Below are positions 17,074 to 25,281 of a DNA stretch of 64,000 bases, piece after piece. The notes beneath the pieces are model-generated. The model was not told the DNA's origin. It ran no database searches and saw only the letters and a program-made list of their open reading frames with translations. The translations under genes and the position numbers were made by a program. Position 1 is the first letter of the stretch. Each line of letters starts with the position of its first letter. Source of the stretch: Gillisella terrae (GTDB lineage: Bacteria; Pseudomonadota; Alphaproteobacteria; Rhizobiales; Rhizobiaceae); contig NZ_SSOA01000007.1 of the NCBI RefSeq assembly GCF_004801395.1, forward strand, positions 124,001 through 188,000, in the 5' to 3' direction.

Positions 17074-17118
17074 GTTTGTCAGGGAAAAGTGGATCCCGGT
17101 TTTCCAGAAAAGACAAAC
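17074..17118. repeat. RIME-like intergenic palindrome, copy 1
   Basis: Outer arms GTTTGTC/GACAAAC (17074-17080, 17112-17118) enclose GGGAAAAGTGG ... CCGGTTTTCC. The same core occurs in reverse orientation at about 23551-23584. This is the style of the Rhizobium intergenic mosaic elements. It follows the phnE stop. Confidence 0.6.
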
Positions 17119-17135
17119 GAATACAAAAGGATATA

Positions 17136-17170
17136 GAGTCTGTCTGGTTCAATATGAATCCGACAGACTC
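17136..17170 (+). terminator. Stem-loop after the second phnE
   Basis: A 9-bp perfect stem (GAGTCTGTC / GACAGACTC) is extended inward by five more pairs after one mismatch. There is no T-run, so it may end or protect the transporter mRNA rather than act as a classic terminator. It lies 128 bases before the next gene. Confidence 0.45.
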
Positions 17171-17297
17171 TCAATGATGATGTCATCAATATTTCACGGC
17201 ATTTGTCTAGTGAAACAGCCTTGATTTGTCATCTCTGAGGGGGGCATTGTGAAAGCCTCCTTTTATCGATTCCCACTCAGTTTCGGGATATTTTATC

Positions 17298-17987
17298 GTG
17301 CGTTACGCCATCTATTTCACGCCGCCTCAGGGGCATGCATTTACTGTTACCGCCAGCCGCTGGCTGGGCCGGGATGCCTTCTCCAACGCGAGCATTGAGC
17401 AGGCTCCGGTTGCCGGGTTTTCTCCCGATGAGATCAAAGACCTGACCGCAGACCCACGCCGTTACGGCTTTCACGCCACGTTGAAAGCGCCGTTCAGCCT
17501 GAAAGACGGTGAGACGCAAGACAGCCTGATGGAAGGCTTTGAGCAATTTTGCGCCAACACCAAGACCTTTGATATTCCAAAGGTGATCGTGGACCAGCTT
17601 GGACCGTTTTTTGCCGTGGTGCCAGATCAGGTCCATCCAGCCTTGCAGGATTTTACCGCCTCTGTTGTGCAGTATTTTGAGCGGTTTCGCGCCCCTCTGT
17701 CTGATGCGGATATGGCACGGCGCAAGCCGGAAAAGCTGTCCGAGCGCCAGCGGCAATTGTTGGAGCAATGGGGCTATCCGTATGTGATGGAAGAGTTTCG
17801 CTTTCATATGACCCTGACGGGGCCGGTGGATGCTGAACAAAGCCCCGCTATGCGGGATGCACTTGAAAAGACCTTTGCAGAATTTACCCACGGCGCGCTG
17901 CCCGTGTCCGGCCTTGGCCTGTTTGTTGAGGAAAGCCGGGGCGCGCCCTTTACTGTGTTGAAATGGTTGCCGCTCAAAGCGGCATAA
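17298..17987 (+). CDS. Phosphonate-operon DUF1045 protein, 2H phosphoesterase fold
   Basis: A 229-residue cytosolic protein of the family seen in phn operons of alphaproteobacteria. It has two His-x-Thr motifs, HATLKAPF (about 56-63) and HMTLTGPV (about 171-178), the mark of 2H phosphoesterases, which open cyclic phosphates. No phnP gene is present here; PhnP opens the 5-phosphoribosyl 1,2-cyclic phosphate made by PhnJ. DUF1045 is therefore a fair candidate for that step, but this is inference. The start is GTG at 17298. phnM follows 10 bases after the stop. Confidence 0.8.
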   Translation: MRYAIYFTPPQGHAFTVTASRWLGRDAFSNASIEQAPVAGFSPDEIKDLTADPRRYGFHATLKAPFSLKDGETQDSLMEGFEQFCANTKTFDIPKVIVDQLGPFFAVVPDQVHPALQDFTASVVQYFERFRAPLSDADMARRKPEKLSERQRQLLEQWGYPYVMEEFRFHMTLTGPVDAEQSPAMRDALEKTFAEFTHGALPVSGLGLFVEESRGAPFTVLKWLPLKAA

Positions 17988-17997
17988 AGGATGTCCG

Positions 17998-19140
17998 ATG
18001 TCGAATGAAACCGTATTGTCCAATGCCACCGTGGTGCTCGAAGATCGGCTTTTGCCCAACAGCACTGTTGTGGTGCGCGATGGGCTGATTGTCGATATTG
18101 CTGAAGGGGTGAGCCGGGTTGGCGAGGACTTTGGCGGAGATTACCTTCTCCCCGGCTTGGTTGAGCTGCACACCGACCATCTCGAAACCCATTATTCGCC
18201 ACGCCCCGGTGTGCGCTGGAACAAGACGGCAGCCATTCAGGCCCACGATGCTCAAATCGTCACGTCCGGCATCACTACGGTGTTTGATTGTCTGCGCATG
18301 GGCTCGGACGCGGATGACGGCTTTGAAGACGGCGAGATGCGTGAAATGGCCGATGCCATTCAGGCGGCCGAAAAAGAGGATCGTTTGCGGGCCGAACACC
18401 TCATTCATCTGCGTTGCGAAGTGGCATCTCAAAATGTGTTACAACATTTTGAGGATTTTCGCGAAGATCCACATGTGCGGCTGGTGTCGCTGATGGACCA
18501 TTCACCGGGTCAGCGCCAGTTTCAGACCATGGATCAATACACGCTTTATTACAAAACCAAGCGTGGTCTGACCGATGAGCAATTTGCCCGGTTTGTCGAA
18601 AACCGCCTGGCAGCCTCCAGCCGTTATTCTGCTAAACATCGCGATGCTTTGGCGGAAATCTGTGCCGCCCGCGGCATTACTGTGGCAAGCCATGATGATG
18701 CAACGCTTGCGCATGTGGAGGAAGCCAAGGGCCATGGCGTGAAGCTGGCCGAGTTTCCCACCAGCATGGATGCTGCCACCGCATCCCATAAGGCTGGCAT
18801 GAGCGTGCTGATGGGGGCACCCAATGTGGTGCGCGGTGGCTCCCACTCTGGCAATATCGCTGCCACTGATCTGGCCGAGCATGGGGTTCTGGATGTGCTG
18901 TCATCCGATTATATTCCGCTCAGCCTGCTGCACGCGCCTTTTGTGCTGGCCGATCGGTTTGAGCATATTAGCCTGCCGCAAGCCTTGAGCATGGTCACAT
19001 CCACACCTGCCCGCACCGTGAGCCTCGATGATCGGGGTCGGATTGCCACAGGCTTGCGGGCCGATCTGGTGCGGGTGCGTCGTGATCATGGTGTGCCGGT
19101 TGTGCGTGCTGTCTGGCGGCAGGGCAGAAGGGTGGCGTGA
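17998..19140 (+). CDS. phnM: Alpha-D-ribose 1-methylphosphonate 5-triphosphate diphosphatase PhnM
   Basis: PhnM removes pyrophosphate from ribose 1-alkylphosphonate 5-triphosphate, making the substrate of PhnJ. The 380 residues belong to the amidohydrolase superfamily: metal-binding ELHTDHLETH is near 57-66, HLRCEVAS and SLMDHSPGQRQF follow, then VASHDDAT and LSSDYIPLSLL with the final metal Asp. ATG 17998 is 10 bases after DUF1045, and the stop overlaps the phnN start. All expected metal ligands appear to be in place. Confidence 0.95.
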   Translation: MSNETVLSNATVVLEDRLLPNSTVVVRDGLIVDIAEGVSRVGEDFGGDYLLPGLVELHTDHLETHYSPRPGVRWNKTAAIQAHDAQIVTSGITTVFDCLRMGSDADDGFEDGEMREMADAIQAAEKEDRLRAEHLIHLRCEVASQNVLQHFEDFREDPHVRLVSLMDHSPGQRQFQTMDQYTLYYKTKRGLTDEQFARFVENRLAASSRYSAKHRDALAEICAARGITVASHDDATLAHVEEAKGHGVKLAEFPTSMDAATASHKAGMSVLMGAPNVVRGGSHSGNIAATDLAEHGVLDVLSSDYIPLSLLHAPFVLADRFEHISLPQALSMVTSTPARTVSLDDRGRIATGLRADLVRVRRDHGVPVVRAVWRQGRRVA

Positions 19141-19733
19141 TGGCGGACCCACAGGACGGAGCAGGGCTTAAAGGCCGAATGATTGTTGTGGTTGGCCCCA
19201 GTGGTGCAGGCAAGGACAGTCTGATTGCCTATGCCCGACAGCATCTTGCTGAAAACCCAAATGTGCATTTTGTCCGGCGGGTCATCACCCGACCGGCCAA
19301 CGCAGGCGGCGAAGATCACAGTGCGGCCACACCGTCAGAATTTGACGATCTGAAAGCCGCAGGGCGTTTTGCCGTAGACTGGGATGCGCACGGCTTGAGC
19401 TATGGTATTCCGCAGGATGTCTGTGATTGGCTGTCGCGAGGCGGTGTGGTGATTGCAAACGGCTCGCGCTCGGTTTTGCCGTGTTTTCAACGGGCATTTG
19501 CGCAGATGACGGTTGTGAACGTAACGGCGAGCACAGACGTGCTGGCCGACCGGCTCGAAGCCCGCGGGCGGGAAAACCGGGACGAAATCCTGCGCAGACT
19601 TGCGCGAAGTTCTCTTGAGATTGTCGGCGATTATCATGTGGTCACACTCGATAATTCTGGACGCTTGGCCGACGCCGGAGAGCGGTTTCTGAACGTGATC
19701 AACGATTGTCTGCCAAAGGCTTGCTCTCGCTAA
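19140..19733 (+). CDS. phnN: Ribose 1,5-bisphosphate phosphokinase PhnN
   Basis: PhnN phosphorylates ribose 1,5-bisphosphate to PRPP, returning the ribose carrier of the C-P lyase pathway to nucleotide synthesis. The 197-residue protein has the guanylate-kinase-like P-loop VVGPSGAGKDSL (about 17-28), then FVRRVITRPAN and WDAHGLSYGIP. The ATG shares its A with the phnM stop (TGATG). It is the last gene of the locus; the downstream spacer holds palindromes and converges on a chemoreceptor gene. Confidence 0.93.
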   Translation: MADPQDGAGLKGRMIVVVGPSGAGKDSLIAYARQHLAENPNVHFVRRVITRPANAGGEDHSAATPSEFDDLKAAGRFAVDWDAHGLSYGIPQDVCDWLSRGGVVIANGSRSVLPCFQRAFAQMTVVNVTASTDVLADRLEARGRENRDEILRRLARSSLEIVGDYHVVTLDNSGRLADAGERFLNVINDCLPKACSR

Positions 19734-19736
19734 TTC

Positions 19737-19800
19737 CTTAAATCGGATTGGATTTGAGGAAAAAAATATGCAGCAGATTAAAAGTGTTACCGCGTCCTGC
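19737..19800. repeat. Diverged copy of the AATTCCTTAAATCG-type palindromic repeat
   Basis: The text AATTCCTTAAATCGGATTGGATTTGAGG followed by ATGCAGCAGATTAAAAGTGTTAC is a decayed relative of the elements at 22191-22297 and 40274-40402. The palindrome is imperfect here. It lies directly after phnN. Confidence 0.55.
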
Positions 19801-19811
19801 TGAAAGCAAAA

Positions 19812-19836
19812 GCCGGAGAGGGTCTCTTTCCGGCTT
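19812..19836. repeat. Small hairpin after phnN
   Basis: AGCCGGA and TCCGGCT (7 bp) enclose an 11-base loop. No T-run follows in either direction. It could assist termination of the convergent phnN and chemoreceptor transcripts. Confidence 0.3.
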
Positions 19837-19893
19837 CGCGATGACGGCTTATACCAAGGCGAAGATGCGAGAGCATCCTCTCCTTGAAGACAT

Positions 19894-19934
19894 TGCAAAT
19901 ATCTCAAATGCATCAGATGCTTGAGATATTTGCA
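19894..19934. repeat. Long perfect inverted repeat between phnN and the chemoreceptor gene
   Basis: Arms of 14 bases, TGCAAATATCTCAA (19894-19907) and TTGAGATATTTGCA (19921-19934), are perfect complements around a 13-base centre that is itself nearly palindromic. It is AT-rich and lacks a T-run. It may be a bidirectional mRNA end or a mobile palindromic unit. Confidence 0.5.
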
Positions 19935-19985
19935 GAAGGAATACCAAAGTCATTTTCAATGACTCTTGATATTATGGCTGAATTC

Positions 19986-21932
19986 TCAGAATTCCTCCCA
20001 TGACGCATTGGTCGCTGCGGCAGTGGATGGCGCTGCTTTGCCCGAAAACGCACTGGCAATCTTGCGACCCAATGCCCGGGCAGGCGAGATCACGGCGGTG
20101 TCAGCGCTTTGTGCGGGGCGGACCGCTGCGGGTGTGTGCTGACCACCGGACAGCTTGAACTGCGACAAAAGCACGTTCATAGATGCGACTTCTCGAGCCA
20201 GACTGTGGCTTGCCGCCGTGGATTCTTCCACCATGGCAGCATTCTTTTGCGTGTCCTGGTCCATTTGATTGACGGCTGTGTTGATCTGCTGCAAGCCGCT
20301 GGATTGTTCGTGTGCGGCGTCCACAATCGCACTGACGTGGCGATTGATTTCTTGCACTTCCGACACGATGGTTTCCAGTGCTTTGCCGGTTTCTCCCACA
20401 AGCTGAACGCCGGACGTGACTTGCGCATTGGACGTGTGGATCAAGGCCTTGATGTCTTTGGCGGCGTTGGCAGAGCGCTGTGCAAGCTCGCGCACTTCTT
20501 GCGCCACAACCGCAAAACCCTTGCCCGCTTCGCCCGCACGCGCCGCTTCAACACCGGCATTCAGTGCCAGAAGGTTGGTCTGGAAAGCGATTTCGTCAAT
20601 CACGGTAATGATATTGGAAATCTCGCTCGACGACTTTTCAATCTGTTCCATGGCAACGACGGCCCGACGCACCACCTCGCCGGATTGTTCAGCCCCAGCC
20701 TTGGTGCGTGCCACCAGCGCGCCAGCCTCCTGCGCACGGTTGGTGCTGTCTTTGACGGTGGTGGTAATTTCTTCCAAGGCAGCTGCGGTTTCTTCCACCG
20801 AGGCGGCCTGCTGCTCCGTGCGCTTTGCCAGATCATCGGCGGCAGATTTGATCTCATTGGCCCCTGCATCAATGGCGCGGGCATTTTGCAAAACACCCGT
20901 CAGTGCCTGTTGCAGCTTGTCTGCGGAGGCATTGAAATTAGCGCGCACAATGTCGAGATTGGCGGTAAATGTCTGATCAATCCGATAGGATATATCGCCA
21001 TCGGCCAGATGAGACAGGCCACTGGCAAGATGATCGACCGCAAACTGAATGTCGGCCGCTTCTTTTGCCTTTTGCTGCTCACGCTCAAGACGTTCTTTTT
21101 CAGACAGGCTGCGATTGGCTTCGGTTTCCCGTTCCAGCCGCACGCGCTCAATCGCATTGTCTCGGAACACCGAAACAGTTTGTGCCATCTGTCCAACTTC
21201 GTCTTTTCGATCAAGGCCCTGAATGCCTTCTTCGGTTTGTCCGTTTGCTAGCGTTATCATCCGGGCGGCAAGCACGTTGATCGGTCCTGTGATACCGCGC
21301 GATGCGATGTAGAGTGCCGCAGCAATACCGGCGGAGAATAAAATCCCCAGAGACAGCAATGCATTGAAGATGGTGCTGTTGGTATTTTCGGTGATATCGT
21401 CGCTGTTTTTCAAAAGCGACTTGGCTCTGTCATCATTCCAGGTGCGTAAATCTGTGCGCCACTTTCCGATCATTGGATCGGCCTTAGCCATGGTGGCCTT
21501 GCTCTGTTCGAGATCGCCACTCGTTGCGGCATTCATGGCTTTATCGGTCAATGCAAAGATTGCGTTGGCCTGGCTTGTGAAACGATCAATATCGCCAGCA
21601 TTTTCGGGTGTCAGAACCTTGGCCTTTTCAAGCCGGTCTATCAACGTCTTTTTGCTGTTCTGGTAATCCTGAATGACCTGCTTGGCCTCATCTGAACCCT
21701 TGTCGTAGGTCATTGCCTGATAGACGTCGTAGCCGACCGTCATCAAGGATGTGACCGAGCGAGCGATCTGGTTTGCAGCCACGGTATCTGTCGAAATAAA
21801 GTCGGAATAGGTGCTGTCTGCTGCGCTATAGCTCTTTGCGACGTAGGCAACACCGCCTGCACCGATCAGGCAGATGGGAATGATCACCGAGAGAATTTTG
21901 AGCTTAATGCTCGAATTGTTCAAGAAAGACAT
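19986..21932 (-). CDS. Methyl-accepting chemotaxis protein
   Basis: A 648-residue transmembrane chemoreceptor. TM1 is about 11-30 and TM2 about 187-210; between them lies a periplasmic four-helix-type sensor of about 155 residues. HAMP and linker regions follow (about 211-340), then the signalling domain with the hairpin tip IAFQTNLLALNAGVEAARAG. The protein ends in SWEEF, a CheR/CheB-docking pentapeptide of the xWxxF type, so it is probably a high-abundance receptor. The ligand is unknown. It stands alone, with no che genes nearby. Confidence 0.93.
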   Translation of the reverse strand: MSFLNNSSIKLKILSVIIPICLIGAGGVAYVAKSYSAADSTYSDFISTDTVAANQIARSVTSLMTVGYDVYQAMTYDKGSDEAKQVIQDYQNSKKTLIDRLEKAKVLTPENAGDIDRFTSQANAIFALTDKAMNAATSGDLEQSKATMAKADPMIGKWRTDLRTWNDDRAKSLLKNSDDITENTNSTIFNALLSLGILFSAGIAAALYIASRGITGPINVLAARMITLANGQTEEGIQGLDRKDEVGQMAQTVSVFRDNAIERVRLERETEANRSLSEKERLEREQQKAKEAADIQFAVDHLASGLSHLADGDISYRIDQTFTANLDIVRANFNASADKLQQALTGVLQNARAIDAGANEIKSAADDLAKRTEQQAASVEETAAALEEITTTVKDSTNRAQEAGALVARTKAGAEQSGEVVRRAVVAMEQIEKSSSEISNIITVIDEIAFQTNLLALNAGVEAARAGEAGKGFAVVAQEVRELAQRSANAAKDIKALIHTSNAQVTSGVQLVGETGKALETIVSEVQEINRHVSAIVDAAHEQSSGLQQINTAVNQMDQDTQKNAAMVEESTAASHSLAREVASMNVLLSQFKLSGGQHTPAAVRPAQSADTAVISPARALGRKIASAFSGKAAPSTAAATNASWEEF

Positions 21933-22190
21933 CGCTTCTCGCTTTGTGTTTGTTTGAAAATTGGGATTTTTTCACTCTAAAGTAGAATTATTCATCTCGA
22001 GCGAGTGAGCAGAGTCCTTCATGGACAATGTATTTCTAATTTATTAGATCTAGGGCGGCTTATTTAATATACAATAAAAAAAATGCTTTTAAATTTGATT
22101 TCCGTCAATTTTTTCGGCCTTATATATTATACACCGTATAAAAGATGCTGGACCGGCACTGCCTTGTCTCCACTGCCCACACCTCTGCTT

Positions 22191-22297
22191 CATAATTTTC
22201 GCCTCAAATCGGAATCGATTTGAGGCGAAAATTATGCAGCAGATTAAAAGTGTTACGGCTTCCTTTGCGCGCCATATATGGCGAGAGGCGCTGTAAT
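22191..22297. repeat. Palindromic repeat element, copy 2
   Basis: Perfect 21-base arms (22191-22211 and 22216-22236) surround GAAT; the outer part reads CATAATTTTCGCC and the inner end TCAAATCG. This is followed by CAGCAGATTAAAAGTGTTAC and by GCGCCATATATGGCG ... GGCGCTGTA. The order matches the element upstream of recF, but the left terminal repeat is missing, so this is a truncated copy. Confidence 0.75.
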
Positions 22298-22384
22298 CAA
22301 CAGGCCGATCGCGATGACAGCAGTAGAAATGTCAGAATTGATGTGAGGTTGATTGCCGTGCTGCAATCTTGCACAAAGTTTCAT
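22253..22384 (-). CDS. Possible 43-residue membrane microprotein (partly from repeat)
   Basis: ATG 22384 opens a 43-codon frame ending at TAA 22253. The protein begins MKLCARLQHGNQPHINSD and then has one hydrophobic helix, ISTAVIAIGLLITAPLAIYG, and a basic end AQRKP. The last third is encoded by the palindromic repeat. There is no good ribosome site. It could be chance or a young gene built on a repeat. Confidence 0.25.
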   Translation of the reverse strand: MKLCARLQHGNQPHINSDISTAVIAIGLLITAPLAIYGAQRKP

Positions 22385-22504
22385 TGTCGCTGAACATCAC
22401 AGATCATTGCCCCGGATGGTTTTGGGGCTGATCATTCCAACGGGCATGGCTTTTGTTTCTCTGAGGACAGGCGCCAGCCCCGGATTTTTGTGGTAACAGT
22501 TTTG

Positions 22505-22531
22505 TGCGCCATATTTGGCGAGAGGCGCTGT
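22505..22531. repeat. Partial end of the GCGCCATAT-type repeat, copy 3
   Basis: TGCGCCATATTTGGCG and GAGGCGCTGTA repeat the right-hand end of the elements at 22191-22297 and 40274-40402. It runs straight into the hairpin at 22532. Confidence 0.55.
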
Positions 22532-22572
22532 AAAGCCTGTCACATTGAAGGGGATTCACTGTGACAGGCTTT
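22532..22572 (-). terminator. Hairpin downstream of the TPR lipoprotein gene
   Basis: Arms AAAGCCTGTCACA (22532-22544) and TGTGACAGGCTTT (22560-22572) are perfect over 13 bp. It begins 62 bases past the stop of the minus-strand TPR gene, so it probably ends or protects that mRNA. There is no strong T-run on the minus strand. Confidence 0.5.
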
Positions 22573-22634
22573 CATCTCTTGTCGTGTCGCATGTCCGTTG
22601 GCGTTTTATTGATGACGATAAAACGCGACAGGCT

Positions 22635-23471
22635 TCAGGCCTTGCCACCGTCCTTGGCGGCCAACTGCTTCCAGGCGTTCTGCTGGCTGAGCATGGTGCG
22701 CAGATAGGCCACGTTGGCCTCAGCCTGCTGGGGCGACAATTCCTGTCGGGCAATCTTGTCTGCTTCGTCAAACCGGCCTTGGAGACCCACCACCAGCGCC
22801 AGATTTTGGCGCACCCGGCTGTCGGCTGTGGGCTGCTGGGCCGCGGTGCGCAAATAGGTTTCCGCTGTTTTCAAATCGCCACTCAGCACGTAGGACATGC
22901 CCATGTTGGACAGCACGGATGGTTCATTTGGCTGGATTTGCAGGGCTTGCTGATAGGAGGTGCGGGCGTCTTGCGCGCGCCCAAGCTGGTCAAAGACCGC
23001 ACCTTGGGCAGAATAGAGACGCCAGTCTGGCCTGTCTGGTGTTTGCGCACGGGTCAGCGTCACGAGCGCCTGTTCCAATTGGCCTGCGGCAGCCTGCGCC
23101 TTGCCGTAAGCGCCCAGAACCTGGCGGTTGGTGGGGTTGGCAATGGCGACTTGCTGCATCACGGCCAGAGCTTGAGGCGCACGTCCGCTTGCTTGCAACA
23201 GATTGGCATAGGCTATGCCGATTTGCGGGTTCTGCGGTGTTTTGGCGTAGGCCCGCCCCATGGAGTCCGTAGCGGTGGCAACCTCACCGGGGCTCATTTG
23301 ATCGACTGGCTTTGTCAGGGTCGGAATAGAGCCTGTGCTCATCCTGTCAGGCGAGGTGGTTGTTGCGCAACCGGCAAGGCTGAGCGCTAGCAGCGTGACC
23401 GTCAGCGCCACAACGCGCTGTGCCAAAGCGGGCTGAAATTGACCCTTTGAGGATGTTTGCCGGACGGTCAT
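22635..23471 (-). CDS. TPR-repeat lipoprotein, TadD-like
   Basis: A 278-residue exported lipoprotein. A hydrophobic signal ends in the lipobox LSLAGC (about 30-35), so Cys35 should carry the lipid. At least four tetratricopeptide repeats follow (about 80-240), for example GRAQDARTSYQQALQIQPN and GDLKTAETYLRTAAQQP. The closest known type is TadD, an Flp/Tad pilus assembly factor, but no tad or flp genes lie nearby, so pilus function cannot be assumed. It is a single-gene unit. Confidence 0.75.
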   Translation of the reverse strand: MTVRQTSSKGQFQPALAQRVVALTVTLLALSLAGCATTTSPDRMSTGSIPTLTKPVDQMSPGEVATATDSMGRAYAKTPQNPQIGIAYANLLQASGRAPQALAVMQQVAIANPTNRQVLGAYGKAQAAAGQLEQALVTLTRAQTPDRPDWRLYSAQGAVFDQLGRAQDARTSYQQALQIQPNEPSVLSNMGMSYVLSGDLKTAETYLRTAAQQPTADSRVRQNLALVVGLQGRFDEADKIARQELSPQQAEANVAYLRTMLSQQNAWKQLAAKDGGKA

Positions 23472-23857
23472 GCTTCTACCCTTGCGACTTTCGTGTCTGT
23501 CAGGTTCAGTCCGAGCCAGACAGACCCCAAGCTTCTTTTATCGTTCGTCTCGTCAGGAAAACCGGATTGCACTTTTCCCTGACGAACTCTAAATCCGCGC
23601 CCGGAACAGCGTTTGATTCGACGTGAAACGAACAGCTATCCCCTTCCTCTGCGTGTGTTTTCTTTTTCAAAAGAAGCTGAAGTGCCCCGGATTGAAGTCT
23701 CTAACACGCTCTATTGGTTGCATAATTCCTTAACCTGCATGTGATCTAACCTGAGATAGCGGTTTTCGGCGCAACGCAATGCTGACTTCAGTAATAATCT
23801 GTTAAGGCTAACAGAGTGTTAATTTGCGTTCGCCACGGTAGAGAGCAAAAGGCAATT
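23472..23857. other. 386-base divergent spacer, TPR gene / aminopeptidase gene
   Basis: Holds promoters for both flanking genes and one RIME-like palindrome (23551-23584). The segment nearest the aminopeptidase is AT-rich and contains TTAAGGCTAACAGAGTGTTAA, which could include promoter elements. No ORF with a credible start is seen. Confidence 0.5.
23551..23584. repeat. RIME-like intergenic palindrome, copy 2
   Basis: CGTCAGG (23551-23557) and CCTGACG (23578-23584) enclose AAAACCGGATTGCACTTTT. Read on the minus strand it matches the core of the element at 17074-17118 (GTCAGGGAAAAGTG ... CCGGTTTTCC). Two copies in opposite orientation support a dispersed family. Confidence 0.6.
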
Positions 23858-25246
23858 ATGACACCCTATCAATATATTGAACGCCCCACTCCATTTTTGA
23901 CCAAAGGCGGCAAGACGCTGCCCATATTTGCTGTGACGCCTGCCCATATTGAGACAGGCACGATTGACCCCATTGCCCTCGATTGGGCCAAGAAGGCAGG
24001 CTATAAGGCCGAATCTGGCTCTGTTTTGCTGATTCCAACCAGTGATGGTCATTTGGGAGGCGCTTTGTTCGGTCTGGGAAGTCAGCCTGCCGAAAATCCA
24101 TTTCTGACCGGCAAGCTGGCGCGCGCGTTGCCCGCCGGTGACTGGCACATTGAAACGGCCCCTCTGACCGCCAATCGGTTGACTTTGGGTTATGGTTTGG
24201 GAAGCTATCGTTTTGATCGCTACAAGACCGAGCGGGCCGACACACCCCGATTGATGATTCCGCAAGATGCGGATGCGGCCGACATCCATCGCCAGTTGGC
24301 AGGCGTGTTTCTGGCTCGCGATCTTATCAACACACCCACCAATGACATGGGCCCGATTGAGCTGGAAAAGGCATTTCGTGCCCTGGCCGATCACTACAAG
24401 GCAGAGGTCAGCGTCATTACCGGTGACAATTTGCTGACCCATAATTTCCCGCTTGTTCATACGGTTGGCCGCGCAAGCAGCGAGGCACCCCGCTTGCTGG
24501 AAATGCGCTGGGGCAAGAAGGGCCACAAGAAGATCACGCTGGTTGGCAAGGGCGTATGCTTTGACACAGGCGGTCTCGACATCAAGCCAGCCTCTTCGAT
24601 GTTGTTGATGAAAAAGGACATGGGCGGGGCTGCCAATGTGTTGGGCCTTGCGCTGATGATCATGGATGCCAAGCTGAAGGTTGATCTGCGCGTGATTGTG
24701 CCTGCGGTGGAAAATTCCATAGCTGGCAATGCATTTCGTCCGGGCGATGTTTACACCAGCCGCAAGGGTCTCACGGTACAGATCGACAATACTGATGCCG
24801 AAGGCCGGTTGATTTTGGCCGATGCCTTGGCCTATGCCGATGAAGATCAGCCCGATCTGTTGATTGACATGGCAACCCTGACGGGGGCCGCCCGCGTCGC
24901 CCTTGGTCCTGATGTGCCTGCCTTTTTCACCAATGACGACAATCTGGCCTATGATCTTTCAGAAGCGAGCCTCGAGGTGGATGATCCCATGTGGCGTATG
25001 CCGCTGTTTGCCGGCTATGAGAAATTGGTGCGCTCACAGGTGGCAGATTTGACCAATGCGCCTGCTGGCGGCATGGCAGGGGCGATTACGGCGGCGCTCT
25101 TCCTCAAACGTTTTGTGACCAACACCGCCTCATGGGCACATTTTGATATCTACGGCTGGGCACCGCAAGAGCGCCCTCATAGCCCCGTCGGCGGCGAAGC
25201 GCAGGTTATCCGTGCGCTCTATCGCCATATCGCTGCGATGAAGTGA
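23858..25246 (+). CDS. Leucyl aminopeptidase family protein (M17)
   Basis: A 462-residue cytosolic zinc/manganese aminopeptidase that removes N-terminal residues from peptides. The catalytic domain has VGKGVCFDTGGLDIKP (metal and active-site lysine region) and the M17 signature NTDAEGRLILADAL. Both metal-site regions are intact. It resembles the second, PepB-like M17 enzyme of rhizobia rather than PepA. I chose ATG 23858; an in-frame GTG at 23816 is upstream of any ribosome site. A strong terminator follows. Confidence 0.9.
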   Translation: MTPYQYIERPTPFLTKGGKTLPIFAVTPAHIETGTIDPIALDWAKKAGYKAESGSVLLIPTSDGHLGGALFGLGSQPAENPFLTGKLARALPAGDWHIETAPLTANRLTLGYGLGSYRFDRYKTERADTPRLMIPQDADAADIHRQLAGVFLARDLINTPTNDMGPIELEKAFRALADHYKAEVSVITGDNLLTHNFPLVHTVGRASSEAPRLLEMRWGKKGHKKITLVGKGVCFDTGGLDIKPASSMLLMKKDMGGAANVLGLALMIMDAKLKVDLRVIVPAVENSIAGNAFRPGDVYTSRKGLTVQIDNTDAEGRLILADALAYADEDQPDLLIDMATLTGAARVALGPDVPAFFTNDDNLAYDLSEASLEVDDPMWRMPLFAGYEKLVRSQVADLTNAPAGGMAGAITAALFLKRFVTNTASWAHFDIYGWAPQERPHSPVGGEAQVIRALYRHIAAMK

Positions 25247-25281
25247 TTGTCTGCGGCACTTTGATGCTCTGTCAAAAATCA

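Larger units (their letters stand above)
21933..22634. other. 702-base spacer with repeats and one possible small ORF
   Basis: The first 250 bases (start side of the chemoreceptor gene) are AT-rich and presumably hold its promoter. The rest carries a 21-bp-arm palindrome (22191-22236), two GCGCCATAT-type repeat ends, a hairpin at 22532-22572 and a possible 43-codon minus-strand ORF (22253-22384). Nothing else is recognisable. Confidence 0.6.

Noticed and set aside
20109..21251. 380-codon plus-strand frame inside the chemoreceptor gene
   Set aside because: The minus strand encodes a complete, motif-perfect chemoreceptor over the same bases; the plus frame has no recognisable domain.
22515..23390. 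291-codon plus-strand frame over the TPR lipoprotein
   Set aside because: The minus strand has a lipobox and TPR repeats; the plus frame shows neither and starts in a repeat.
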